Origin: Neostapfia colusana
Taxonomy: Eukaryota; Streptophyta; Magnoliopsida; Poales; Poaceae
Direction of reading: 5' to 3'
Length of the DNA stretch: 64,000 nt
Assembly (NCBI GenBank): GCA_030760725.1
Contig: JASWHV010000013.1
Location: 34,196,699-34,260,698, forward strand
Part shown: in pieces, positions 1 to 10,311 of the stretch
Numbering within the stretch: position 1 is the stretch's first letter
Layout: the number at the start of each line of letters is the position of its first letter
The notes under the pieces: generated by a model
Database searches by the model: none
Seen by the model: only the letters and a program-made list of their open reading frames with translations
What the model was told of the DNA's origin: nothing
Program-made: the position numbers and the translations under genes

Positions 1-39
1 GAGGAAGATCCTGAGGAGCCTGCTCAAGAAAACGAGTAG
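1..39 (+). CDS. 3' end of upstream ORF ('ORF0'), copy 1
   Basis: The first 13 codons of the window read EEDPEEPAQENE and a TAG stop. They are identical in protein sequence to the end of the 259-residue ORF at 36583-37362 of copy 2. The acidic tail and stop are therefore conserved between two copies. The N-terminus is off-window, so the histone-H3-like motif cannot be checked here. Confidence 0.8.
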   Translation, partial: EEDPEEPAQENE

Positions 40-332
40 TGTAGAGTCCTTCCCTTAGTTAGCAAGATGTCGAATAGTCGAGTCGTTAAGTTAAGTTAAT
101 GGTGTGTTAATGCTTGGTGTGTGACGTGAGTTGTGGAAGCCATGAGCAATTGTCCACAGCCTCGTCTTTAGATTGTTTTGCTTTGGTGTGTGATAATATT
201 GCATCTATTTTTGTGTGAGAAATAAACCCTCAGAAAAGTATAACAAAGCCTCAACACTTCAAAAGTACAAACAAATGAAAGTAGTAAGATGATACTAAAT
301 GCTTTCAAATTTACATTGGTTGATTCTGCCAG
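40..332 (+). other. Spacer between ORF0 and gag, copy 1
   Basis: This spacer is AT-rich and holds no ORF of its own. It ends in a T-rich run and AG directly before the gag ATG (331-332 then ATG 333), as in copy 2. A 12-bp indel separates the two copies around 190 here and 37515 in copy 2. Confidence 0.6.
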
Positions 333-1820
333 ATGGCCGGAAGAGGAAAAGGACGTGCTGCCAACCCCGCCAACAACAATGATGAGGCATGCAACCCTCA
401 TCTTTCTGGAGGCCAGGACCGGGGTGGTCGCCGTGAAGGAGTTGATCCCCTCCACCAAATGCTGGAGAATCAAAATCAGCTCATCCAGAACTTGACTCAA
501 GTGGTGGCCAACTTGCATCAAGTTCCACCTCCACAAGCTGCACCACGCCAACCAAGGTTGAGTGAGTTTCTAGGAACTCAACCTCCAAAGTTTGCAAGTG
601 CTGCTGAACCTCTGGAGGCAGATGATTGGCTAAAGACCATTGAAAGCAAGATGAGGATCATCCAGTGGCAAGGGTATGAGAGGGTGCTGTTTGCCTCTCA
701 TCAATTGCATGGACCTGCTGCTGATTGGTGGACCGCCTACGTGGCCGCCCATCATGACCCTGAGAATATCACTTGGGAAGAGTTCAAACGTAGCTTCCGC
801 AACCATTACATCCCAAGGGGTGAACTCAAAAATAAGAGGAAGGAGTTTTGGGGGTTGCAGCAAGGTAACATGACTGTGAGGGAATACCTCACTAAATTCA
901 CCCAACTATCCCGTTATGCCCCACGGGACATAGAGACTGATGAGCAGAAACAGGATTGTTTCGAGGAAGGGCTTACCGCAGAAATGCAGTGCGCAATGTC
1001 CTCCAACGAATATGAAAGCTTCCAAAAGATGGTGGACAGAGCGTTTGTGGTAGAACGGAAGCTGAAGGCCTTGGAAAATGAGAACAAGAGGAAGGCCGGG
1101 TGGTCACATCAGGCCTCAGGGAGCAACACCCGCCCCCGTCTGATGCAGCAACCAGCAGGGCAGACGAACCGTGCTGCGGTACCCTACTCAGCACCAAGAG
1201 GGTACAACCGGAACTACAGGCCTCCGGCAGCACCAGCACAGCCACAACGTCAGTTTGTACAGCAGCCTCGCCCTGCATATCCACCTCGACCAGCAGTACA
1301 AGGACCCCCAAACCAACCCCAAGACAACAAAGGCCAAGCACCTAAGGTTGGGGTGCAATGTTTTAGCTGCGGAGAAGTGCGGCACTACGCCCATAAATGC
1401 CCAAAGAAGAAGCCCGCACAACCACAACAGCAGAATGTGATGCGAGGACGGGTGAACCACGTCACTATGGAGGAAGCGCAAGAGGCACCCGACATGGTAG
1501 TTGGTAAGTTTCCTGCCAATTTACACCTTGCAGCCCTGCTGTTTGATTCTGGTGCTACCCACTCGTTCATTGCTCAAGGGTTTGTTAAGAAGCATGACCT
1601 AGCAACAACACAAATGAACCATATGCTAGCTGTAAACTCTCCAGGGGGAGAAATAAGGACAAGACAAGTGTGTCCCAAAGTGAACCTAGACATTAATGGG
1701 GTGGTATTTACTGCCAACCTCATAGTGATAGATTCCCAAGGGATCGATATTATTTTGGGAATGGATTGGTTGACAAAACATAAAGGAAGAACCATTGTTC
1801 GACCAGAACGGTGGAACTAA
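333..1820 (+). CDS. Gag-protease part of the polyprotein, copy 1
   Basis: Gag packages the element RNA into virus-like particles and the aspartic protease matures the polyprotein. The ATG at 333 follows GCCAG and is shared with copy 2. Visible along 495 residues are a Gag domain (about 85-250), a basic Pro/Gln-rich stretch (about 265-335), one CCHC zinc knuckle starting at C343 (CFSCGEVRHYAHKC), and a protease with LLFDSGATHSFI, whose catalytic Asp is residue 405. The ILGMDWL motif follows near the end. The reading frame then breaks at about 1785, where copy 1 has one base fewer than copy 2, and it stops at 1820. Copy 2 reads straight through this point, so this is a mutation rather than a programmed frameshift. 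The knuckle carries V-R-H where copy 2 has V-G-H. Confidence 0.88.
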   Translation: MAGRGKGRAANPANNNDEACNPHLSGGQDRGGRREGVDPLHQMLENQNQLIQNLTQVVANLHQVPPPQAAPRQPRLSEFLGTQPPKFASAAEPLEADDWLKTIESKMRIIQWQGYERVLFASHQLHGPAADWWTAYVAAHHDPENITWEEFKRSFRNHYIPRGELKNKRKEFWGLQQGNMTVREYLTKFTQLSRYAPRDIETDEQKQDCFEEGLTAEMQCAMSSNEYESFQKMVDRAFVVERKLKALENENKRKAGWSHQASGSNTRPRLMQQPAGQTNRAAVPYSAPRGYNRNYRPPAAPAQPQRQFVQQPRPAYPPRPAVQGPPNQPQDNKGQAPKVGVQCFSCGEVRHYAHKCPKKKPAQPQQQNVMRGRVNHVTMEEAQEAPDMVVGKFPANLHLAALLFDSGATHSFIAQGFVKKHDLATTQMNHMLAVNSPGGEIRTRQVCPKVNLDINGVVFTANLIVIDSQGIDIILGMDWLTKHKGRTIVRPERWN

Positions 1821-4741
1821 CTCACCCTAGTGGCACAAGAGTAAAGTTCATAACAATACACGAGCCTAGGAGGGACACTAAATTAAATCAAGTTGAGGTG
1901 AAAGTGGAGGAGATCAGGACCATCAGGGAATATCCAGATGTTTTCCCGGAGGAGTTGCCAAGTATGCCTCCCGATCGTGAAGTGGAATTTGCAATTGAGC
2001 TAGTGCCTGGAACAGCCCCGATATACAAGAGACCTTATCGGATGGACTCCAAGCAGCTAGAAGAACTCAAGGATCATTTGAGAGAATTGACGGAGAAGGG
2101 GTATATTCACCCTAGTTCCTCACCATGGGGAGCTCCGGTGATATTTGTGCCCAAGAAGGACGGAACCCAAAGGTTATGCGTGGATTACCGTGCCTTTAAT
2201 GAGGTAACCATCAAGAACAAGTACCCATTACCCCGCATTGAAGACTTGTTTGATCAGTTGAGGGGAGCTTGTGTGTTCTCAAAAATTGATCTCAGGTCGG
2301 GATATCACCAACTCAAGATAAGGCAATCTGATATTCCCAAGACAGCTTTCGTATCTCGGTACAGACTGTATGAATGCACTGTCATGCCTTTTGGGCTAAC
2401 TAATGCCCCGGCATACTTCATGTATCTCATGAACAAGGTATTCATGGAATATCTGGACAAATTTGTGGTGGTTTTCATAGATGACATTCTCTTCTTCTCC
2501 AAAGATGAAGAAGAGCATGAGAAACATCTAAGGTTGGTGTTGCAGAGGCTGAGAGAACACCAACTATATGCCAAGTTGAGCAAGTGTGAGTTTTGGCTGA
2601 AGAGAGTTCCCTTCTTAGGACATATAATCTCGGAAGGAGGAATCTCCGTAGATCCTGCCAAAATCGAGGATATACGGAAGTGGAAGACCCCTGAAAATGT
2701 CGGGGAAGTTCGAAGCTTTTTGGGATTGGCTGGATACTATCGACGGTTTATTGAGGGATTCTCCAAGATCTCGATACCTCTCACCAAACTGTTGGAGAAG
2801 GGAATCACATTCACATGGACGCCACAGTGTGAGACGAGTTTTCAGGAATTAAAAGAAAGATTGACAACAGCCCCAGTGCTCGTTATGCCAGATATGCAGA
2901 AGAACTTTACGGTGTACTGCGATGCCTCTGGAAACGGGTTGGGATGTGTTCTCATGCAAGAAGGGCATGTCGTGGCTTATGCATCCCGGCAGCTTCAGAA
3001 CCACGAGAAGAACTATCCTACACATGACCTAGAACTAGCCGCAGTGGTACACGTGTTGAAAATTTGGCGGCACTATTTGATGGGGAAAAGGACACAGATA
3101 TATACGGATCATAAGAGTTTGAAGTACATTTTCACACAGCCAGAACTCAACCTCAGACAAAGGAGATTGTTAGAGCTAATCAATGACTTTGATGTGTGCA
3201 TCAACTATCATCCTAGGAAAGCAAACGTCGTGGCCGATGATTTAAGTCGGAAAGTGCAGGTCAATAAGTTGAGCTTGAAGTACATGCCTGCAGAATTGAA
3301 GGACGAGGTTATAAGGCTCAATCTATGCCTGGTAAATAGTGGTGAAGCCATCGCCATGGAAGTGGACTCTACACTAGAGCGAGACATACGCGAGGGTCAA
3401 AAGAATGACGAGAAGATACGAGAGATCAAACAAATCATCAAGGAAAATAAAGCTCCTGGTTTCAGAGAGGATGAACAAGGAACTGTGTGGCATGGGAAAA
3501 GAATCTGTGTGCCAGAAGTAAAGGAGATCCGTGAATTGATTTTGAAGGAAGCTCATGATTCTGACTATTCCATTCATCCTGGGAGTACGAAGATGTACCA
3601 GGACCTCAAGAGCAGGTATTGGTGGTATGGCATGAAACGAGATGTCGCGGAACATGTTGCCCTGTGTGACACATGTCAGTTGGTGAAAGCAGAACATCAA
3701 CGACCCGCGGGATTATTGCAACCACTCAAAGTGCCTGAATGGAAATGGGAAGAAATCAGCTTGGATTTCATCGTGGGATTTCCTAGGACCCAATCAGGAT
3801 ATGATTCGATATGGGTCATCATTGATAGGCTAACTAAGGTAGCTCACTTCATCCCCGTGAAGGAAAGCTACAGCGGATCCAAATTGGCAGAGTTGTACAT
3901 GGCAAGGATCGTGTGTTACCATGGAGTGCCAAAGAAGATAGTGTCGGATCGAGGGACACAGTTCACCTCAAGGTTCTGGCAGAAGTTGCACGAAACCATG
4001 GGAACCCATCTGAACTTTAGTTCTGCCTATCATCCCCAAACCGACGGGCAGACGGAGAGAACCAATCAGATCCTTGATGATATGCTGAGGGCATGTGCAC
4101 TCAAAAACAATAGGAGTCGGGACAAGAACTTACCGTATGTGGAGTTTTCCTATAACAACAGCTATCAAGCTAGTATAAAGATGTCACCATTTGAAGCTTT
4201 GTACGGGAGGAAGTGCAGAACTTCCCTATTTTGGAACCAAACAGGGGAAAGTAAAGTGTTTGGTCCAGAAGTACTACAAGAAGCCGAGGCGAAGGTGAGG
4301 GAAATTCGCAATAACTTGAGGATAGCACAGACATGCCAAAAGAGCTATGCCGATGTACGAAGAAGAGAGATCGTTTTCAACGTGGGAGACTATGTCTATA
4401 TCAAGGTGTCCCCTATCAGAGGACTTCGTCGGTTCATGGTGAAAGGGAAGTTGTCACCTCGATACATCGGACCCTTTCAAGTTTTGGAGAGGAAAGGCGA
4501 AGTGGCGTACCAACTAGAATTACCGGCTCGTCTATCAGATGTGCACGATGTATTCCACGTGTCACAACTCAAGAAATGCCTGAGGACACCTGAGGAGGTG
4601 TTACCCATAAATGAAGTGGACGTAGCTGAGGATTTGTCTTATGCCGAGAAACCATACAAGATTTTGGAGACAATGGAACGCCTCACCAGGAATAAAAGAA
4701 TCCGGATGTGCAAGGTGCAGCGGAAGCATCACTCAGAATAG
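1811..4741 (+). CDS. Pol: RT, RNase H and integrase with truncated chromodomain, copy 1
   Basis: This is the continuation of the 333-1820 polyprotein in another frame. The GTG at 1811 is not a real start: the frame changed at the 1-base deletion near 1785. Visible in order: RT (SSPWGAPVIFVPKKDG, MPFGLTNAP, FIDD with D224-D225 counted from 1811), RNase H (YCDASGNGLG, YTDHKSLKYIF), the integrase HHCC zinc finger (CDTC), and a catalytic core with D652, D713 and E749, giving the expected D-D-35-E spacing. A GPF/Y segment follows (RYIGPFQV). The frame ends early at TAG 4739-4741 inside the chromodomain, where copy 2 has GAG. The conserved Trp of the chromodomain (KVQW in copy 2) is Arg here. The RNase H end reads VVADDLSRK rather than VVADALSRK. 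Enzyme motifs look intact but the targeting domain is lost. Confidence 0.9.
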   Translation: MELTHPSGTRVKFITIHEPRRDTKLNQVEVKVEEIRTIREYPDVFPEELPSMPPDREVEFAIELVPGTAPIYKRPYRMDSKQLEELKDHLRELTEKGYIHPSSSPWGAPVIFVPKKDGTQRLCVDYRAFNEVTIKNKYPLPRIEDLFDQLRGACVFSKIDLRSGYHQLKIRQSDIPKTAFVSRYRLYECTVMPFGLTNAPAYFMYLMNKVFMEYLDKFVVVFIDDILFFSKDEEEHEKHLRLVLQRLREHQLYAKLSKCEFWLKRVPFLGHIISEGGISVDPAKIEDIRKWKTPENVGEVRSFLGLAGYYRRFIEGFSKISIPLTKLLEKGITFTWTPQCETSFQELKERLTTAPVLVMPDMQKNFTVYCDASGNGLGCVLMQEGHVVAYASRQLQNHEKNYPTHDLELAAVVHVLKIWRHYLMGKRTQIYTDHKSLKYIFTQPELNLRQRRLLELINDFDVCINYHPRKANVVADDLSRKVQVNKLSLKYMPAELKDEVIRLNLCLVNSGEAIAMEVDSTLERDIREGQKNDEKIREIKQIIKENKAPGFREDEQGTVWHGKRICVPEVKEIRELILKEAHDSDYSIHPGSTKMYQDLKSRYWWYGMKRDVAEHVALCDTCQLVKAEHQRPAGLLQPLKVPEWKWEEISLDFIVGFPRTQSGYDSIWVIIDRLTKVAHFIPVKESYSGSKLAELYMARIVCYHGVPKKIVSDRGTQFTSRFWQKLHETMGTHLNFSSAYHPQTDGQTERTNQILDDMLRACALKNNRSRDKNLPYVEFSYNNSYQASIKMSPFEALYGRKCRTSLFWNQTGESKVFGPEVLQEAEAKVREIRNNLRIAQTCQKSYADVRRREIVFNVGDYVYIKVSPIRGLRRFMVKGKLSPRYIGPFQVLERKGEVAYQLELPARLSDVHDVFHVSQLKKCLRTPEEVLPINEVDVAEDLSYAEKPYKILETMERLTRNKRIRMCKVQRKHHSE

Positions 4742-4828
4742 GAAGCCACATGGGGGCGGGAAGATGAGCTCAAGGCACAATTTCCGGAATTGTTTTCTTA
4801 GAACCATCAATCTCGAGGACGAGATTTC

Positions 4829-4839
4829 TTTTAAGGGGG
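4829..4839 (+). other. Polypurine tract (plus-strand primer), copy 1
   Basis: TTTTAAGGGGG lies seven bases before the LTR start, after the conserved GACGAGATTTC. Copy 2 has the same tract at 42162-42173 with one more G. Confidence 0.85.
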
Positions 4840-4845
4840 TAGAGC

Positions 4846-7800
4846 TGTAACACCCCAAAAATCGTGTTAAGACCCTAAATCATGTTAAGAGGGAAATTTA
4901 AAATTTTTTGAACGTGTTGCATGTTTTGCAAAAATTCAAATTCAAACTGGAATTCAAATTAAACTCAAAACACAAAAGAAATAGAAAAAGAAAAAGGAAA
5001 AACAGAAAAAACCGGCCAGTGGGCCGAAACCCACCAGCCGGCCCAACCAGCGCCCGCGCCAGCCCGCAGCCGCGTGCGCCGCTTCCTCCCACTGACAGGC
5101 GGGGCCCGCCAGTTCATCGTCTACCTCGCGCCAGCGCCGGACTCTCTCACCCGAATCAAAACCGATCGGGAATTCTCGCGTATCCCAGCCGAATTCTGGT
5201 TCCGGAGGACCACCACTCGATCTAAACAAACCCACCGCCATCCCCCGTCTATAAAAACCCCGGCATCGTTCTGTTTTTCCACGCGATCTGCTGTTTTTAC
5301 TCCGGTGAGAACCCGAGCCTTCTCCGGCGAATTCTAGCCGATCTAAGCTCGGAAATTCTGATCTAACTCGCTGGTCTTGATCCACCGCCTCCGGGGAACC
5401 TTGCAGGTGCAGAAAACTCGGTGACTTGCGGTGTAAACACAGCGCCGACGAGCCTCGCCGTGAATTCAACTCGGACCTCGTCGCCGATCACCTTCCAGGA
5501 CCTCCGGGCTCAAGAAAACCCCCGAGGTGAGATCCCCGACCTCTCCTCCATCGATCTATGCCATAAAATCACAGTTCTAGGAAGAATTCTCGAAGATCCG
5601 AAAGTCTCCAGCGAGATCGCCGCTTCCCACCGCCGTGCGCCGCCGGCAGCGCCGCCAGCGCTCGATCAGAGCGACGTGGCCGCTTGTGCGCCATTTGTTT
5701 TAAATCGCACGGTAGGGTTTAAATCCCCGCGTACCGGTTCGACGTTATAATCTCAGCCGTCGGTTTAAAATCGGACGGTCCACGTCAGCCCCACGTTATA
5801 AAGACTGGAAATCTTACGTGCTACCCCCTGGGGTTCTCGGGAAATAAGAGCTAGCCCCGGAAACTTCTGATCTAGCCCCTGGAACTCCAGAAAATCATGT
5901 AAATTCATTTAAAACACAGTTTTAGCCCCTGGACTTAATAAAAATTAGGAAAAACACCTCTGTTATGAGTAGCTAGACCCCTGAAAATTCTTAAAATAAT
6001 ATTATAGACCCTGTAGTGGGGTAAGTTTAATTTTTTAGCCCTGTTTAGTATTTAATTTAGGAAATTGAATATGTGGCTAGTGTTTAAAAATTAAAAAGTG
6101 GGACAAACATATTGTCAAAATTAAATTAAAGACTTTCTCAGTATTTAGGAAACTTTGGAGTGAGATGAAAACATATTTTGGACTGAACTGAATCTGTTTA
6201 ATTTATTATTCACATTTAAGGACACATTTTTAAGTAAAGAATAGTTCTAGAAAATAGGGAAAATAATTGTGAAATATTTTACATCAGAGGCAAAGGTCAA
6301 AATATGTTATTAAATTATTTAGGACCAGAACCTATTCTGTTTAGATGATGTGTCTTACTATTTTCATAATAAAGTACACATTTATGCATAGGAAAATAAA
6401 TCTGAAAATATAGCAACTAGTAAATGATAAATGGAGTTTCTAAAATCCAAAGAGTTCAGTTTAGGGTTGGTAGAAATTATGAAGACACATATGGAGAAGG
6501 AAAATACCTTTCATGCTTATTTGGTGGTAAAAAGGTGTAGTAGTTAAATATAAGGAATTTATTTAAATTGGAAACTCATATATATAGTATGTAAGTATAA
6601 ATGTGAACACAAAAGTAGGAATCATATACACATGATTAAAAGTGCATGCAAGCCACAAATCAACACACATAATGGTGAATGACTTTCATAAATATGAATG
6701 TGTGGTTTGTATGAAGTGGAAGTGTGAACTATGTCTTATGGGTTGTTATTTTTCTTTTGCTATGTGTGATGGTATGATGTAGAACCTGCTCAAGAGCAAG
6801 TTATTCCTTTTCAAGATCAGGACTACCCATTTCAAGAGCAGCAGGAAGGAGGCAAGTGTCCTTGACCACTTTGATCCTATATTCGGATGTTTAGATAGAA
6901 TTATTGCATTGTCAAGTTAAATATGAAACCCATGCTAGGAAGTTTCCCTAGAATTGCATTACCCTGTTTTCCTTGTAGCTTGGGTTGGGATTTATTTTAT
7001 CATGTCATTTATTATTATGCATATGCTTAGCCATGCTTAGAATGGGATATTTGGGATATGAGATCATCAGTTTATTTTACCATACTCTTGAATGAGATAT
7101 TGTGAGATATGTAGAGGTAGGGATCAAGGCAAGTTGGATGTTTTGGTTGTGTGCTGGGTGCACGAGACTCAGGTTTGTGTTTAGTACTTGCCTGGATCCT
7201 AAGGACCGGTTCATGGAGCATGTAACCTGGCTTTACTGTGCCAACCACATGCTGAGATGGGGCAGCTTGGCCAATTAATTAGGTGTATCCCTGGCGTAGT
7301 ATGGGTGTGTTGGATGGTGCGGGGAATAGGTGTCAGCTGGACTACCATATGAACCGCAAGGCTCAAGAGGGGGCCACTGCAGCGGGGTTGGAGCCTCTTG
7401 TATGCTGTTAGGGGTGAAACCTCAGTGGCCCACGCTCGTCGGGAATCCCTTTGTAAAGGCTTCGTAGTGATCTCCTGGCTACACACCTGGGAAGTGTGAA
7501 TGTGGTTCGTGGCCACTGGCATAATGGAGGTTCTTTTAGTCCACCTGGCAACGGGGTATGAAATCACTACATGTGGGTACAGTGGTACAAACTCTGCAGA
7601 GTCAAAACTGTCATGACAGCCGTGCTCACGGTCAAGAGCGGCTTGGTCTTATTCATGTTTAGAGGATTGATGGTTTTGGAAGTTGTGGATGTTAAGCGGG
7701 GAGCTTAACATTGGAAATGATGTTATGGTTATTGGATTATGATGATGGGATGGGAGATTGGGACCATTTCACCTGTGTAGTAATGTAGGTGCTTAATAAG

Positions 7801-8253
7801 CTAAGGTGATAGGTATTAATTGCGTAGTGCTTTAACCATGAGATCAACCTCTCCTTGTTCTAGCCATGCATGATATAATTTTCCCACACTTGCTGAGTAC
7901 CATTGGTACTCAACCTTGCATATATTGTTGGTTTATATTGCTGCTTATGTCAAGATAATGAGGTGGTGTATAATGACCAAGACTTTTGACCCGAAGAAGG
8001 TTTCTAGGTTCATGGAGACCCCCGGGCAACGCCTGTGACGGAGCCCTCAAGAATAATATTCCGCTGCTAGTTTATTTACTTGTGATGAACTTGTTATTGT
8101 CCATCGAGACATTTGCTATGAAAGACTTATTTATATTCGATACCTGGCTTGTAATAAATGATGCTTCACTATTTGTCATCACATGTATGAGAAAATGATC
8201 CTGGCATACATGTATTATTCACTTGGCTGTTCTTCGGAAAACCGGGTGTGACA
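4846..8253 (+). repeat. 3' LTR of type 1 element, copy 1 (3408 bp)
   Basis: It starts TGTAACACCCC right after the polypurine tract and ends GGGTGTGACA. It aligns along its length with both LTRs of copy 2. The first 0.9 kb is GC-rich and contains a TATA box. From about 5880 the sequence is AT-rich, followed by a mixed region up to the end. Compared with copy 2 it lacks about 20 bp near 6670, between short direct repeats (ACACACAT). Short frames such as 5421-5750 are open in all three LTR copies but have no ATG start, and I treat them as non-coding. Confidence 0.95.
5250..5257 (+). promoter_or_regulatory. TATA box of type 1 LTR, copy 1
   Basis: TATAAAAA sits in a GC-rich setting about 400 bp from the LTR start. 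It is conserved at 33342-33349 and 42585-42592 in the LTRs of copy 2. Transcription would be expected about 30 bp downstream, which leaves a short U3 and about 2.9 kb of R-U5. Confidence 0.7.
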
Positions 8254-8258
8254 CAAAT
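8254..8258. repeat. Candidate right-hand target-site duplication of copy 1 (CAAAT)
   Basis: The five bases after the LTR end. The left partner is off-window, so this is only a prediction from the LTR boundary. The codons resume in frame as RT (NAPAHF) directly from here. Confidence 0.5.
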
Positions 8259-10311
8259 GCACCCGCACATTTCATGTATCTCATGAATTCTGTATTCATG
8301 CAAGAGTTGGATCATTTTGTCGTGGTTTTCATCGACGACATTCTCGTATATTCCAAATCAGAGGAAGATCATGCTAAACATCTTCATATTGTGCTCCAAC
8401 GATTGCGAGAACATAAGTTGTATGCCAAATTCAGCGCAAATGTGAATTTTGGATCAGCAAGGTACCATTCTCAGGACACATTATATCAGCGGAGGGTGTG
8501 GCCGTAGATCCAACAAAAGTTGAGCAAGTCTTGAAGTGGGAGTCTCCGACATCCTTTCATCAAATCTGCAGTTTTCTAGGACTAGCGGGTTACTATCGGA
8601 GATTTATTCCAAGCTTTTTGAAGGTTGCTAAGCCCATGACAGAATTATTGAAAAAGAGCATCAACTATGTGTGGACTGAGGCCTGTTAAGAGGCATTTCA
8701 AACTCTGAAGAAACATCTCACAACGGCACCGGTTCTAGCCCAACCGGATACGACAAAGCCGTTCGATGTTTATTGTGATGCCTCAGGCATTGGACTTGGC
8801 TGCAGATTAATGCAAGATAGGTGCGTGATCGCGTATGGGTCTCGTCAACTCCGCAACCACGAGCAGCACTACCCCACTCATGACCGAGAACTCGCTGTAG
8901 TGGTACTTGCATTGAATGTGTGGGGGCACTACTTACTTGGAAATTTAGTGCACCTCTACACCGACCATAAAAGCCTCAAGTATATATAAACTCAGAAGGA
9001 TATTAATATGAGGCAGCGGAGATGGTTGGAATTAATCAAAGATTACGAGCTCGAGATCCATTACCATCCGGGTAAAGCTAACGTGGTGGCTGATGCACTC
9101 AGTCGTAAGTCCCACATGAATAACTTGTCAGTTGTTCTGGATGAGGAAGAGGAACGAAGTTTGAGGGTGATTCCATATGGGGCATTGTATAATCTTGCTC
9201 TTGTGCCTACCATTAGAGAGGAGATTGTAAGAGCTCAAAAGAGAGATAAGGGAATGTGGAATATCTGAGCAAGAATCAAAGAGGATAAAATGAAATGCTT
9301 CAGGGAAGATGATCAAGGGGTGTTATGGTTTAACAACCATATTGTGGTGCCCCGGAACATGAAGCTAAGGAAGAAAATCCTGGATGAAGCCCATATGTCC
9401 AAGTACTCAATACATACAGGAAGCAATAAGATGTATCAAGACCTTAAAACAAAATTTTGGTGGACTCGGATGAAGCGAGAAATTGCCAAGTATGTATCCG
9501 AGTGTGATACATGTCAGCGAGTCAAAGCTGATCATGTAAAGAAAGCGGGAATGCTGCAACCATTAAGTATTCTGGCATAGAAGTGGGAGGACATCGTATG
9601 GACTTTATTGTCGGACTTCCTCTCACGTTCAAAAAGCATGACTCCATTTGGGTGATTGTTGATCGGTTAACAAAATCAGCCCACTTCATCCCAGTGAATA
9701 CAAGATTTGCAACTAAGCAATATGCAGAGTTGTGTCTCTCAAGAATCGTGGGCTTACACGGAGTCCCCAAAACCATCATATCCGATCAAGGGTCTATATT
9801 CGTTGCTCATTTCTAGGAGCAACTACATGAGTCTCTAGGAACAAGCTTATTTAGAAGCTCAGCATACCATCCTCAAACTGACGGTCATATGGAGAGGATC
9901 AATCAGATTCTAGAAGATATGCTGAGAGCATGTGCCATAGATCATGGAAAGAATTGGGATGGCCATTTGTCATTAGCGGAATTCTACTACAATAATGGTT
10001 ATCAATACAGCATTAAGATGGCACCATACGAAGCGCTCTATGGCAGGAAGTGCCGCACACCACTCAATTGGTGTGAATCTGGCGAGAGGGTGATTTTTGG
10101 CATTGATCTTGTAAAAGACGCCGAAGAGCGGGTCCAGCTTATTCAAGCAAATCTCAAAGCCGCTCAATCTCGCCAGAAAAGTTATGCTGACAAGCGACGC
10201 CGACCCTTATATTTTGAAGTCGGAGATCACTTCTACCTCCGAGTATCCCCGATGAAGGGAATTCATCGATTCGGGGTCGAGGGGAAGCTAGCGCCTCGTT
10301 TTGTTGGTCCG
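8254..10311 (+). pseudogene. Gypsy RT-RNase H-integrase remnant, split by two insertions
   Basis: This is the middle of an older chromovirus pol. It begins within RT (NAPAHFMYLMN, VVVFIDDILVYSK), runs through RNase H (FDVYCDASGIGLG, YTDHKSLKYI), the integrase zinc finger (CDTC), the core (MDFIVGLPL, ISDQGS, HPQTDG) and the GPF/Y domain, and stops at FVGP at 10311. The core has lost conserved residues: ISDQG for ISDRG, and HMERINQ for QTERVNQ. It is dead: there is a frameshift at about 8440, in-frame stops at about 8687, 8989, 9267, 9579 and 9816, and a second frameshift near 9590. The 5' part lies left of copy 1, off-window. The 3' part resumes at 55775, after a 45-kb insertion. Confidence 0.92.

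Larger units (their letters stand above)
1..8253 (+). mobile_element. Type 1 Ty3/gypsy chromovirus (Tekay/Del-like), copy 1, 5' part off-window
   Basis: The window opens inside the internal region of this element. Visible in order are the last codons of the upstream ORF (1-39), gag-protease (333-1820), RT-RNase H-integrase (1811-4741), a polypurine tract (4829-4839) and the whole 3' LTR (4846-8253). It matches copy 2 (32940-45588) along its whole visible length. It is inserted in the RT of another gypsy element: directly after the LTR the sequence resumes with RT codons reading NAPAHFMYLMN. The 5' LTR, PBS and most of the upstream ORF lie left of the window. The Tekay-like assignment rests on domain order (PR-RT-RH-INT-chromodomain), LTR length and sequence recall, not on a tree. 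Confidence 0.93.

Noticed and set aside
1780..1820. Programmed frameshift between protease and RT in copy 1
   Set aside because: Copy 2 reads through this point without a shift, so copy 1 simply lost a base.
5421..5750. 109-residue frame open in all three type 1 LTRs, and a 171-190-residue frame on the other strand
   Set aside because: The plus frame has no ATG. The copies are recent LTRs, so open frames are shared by descent, and GC-rich sequence favours long chance frames. No domain is recognised.
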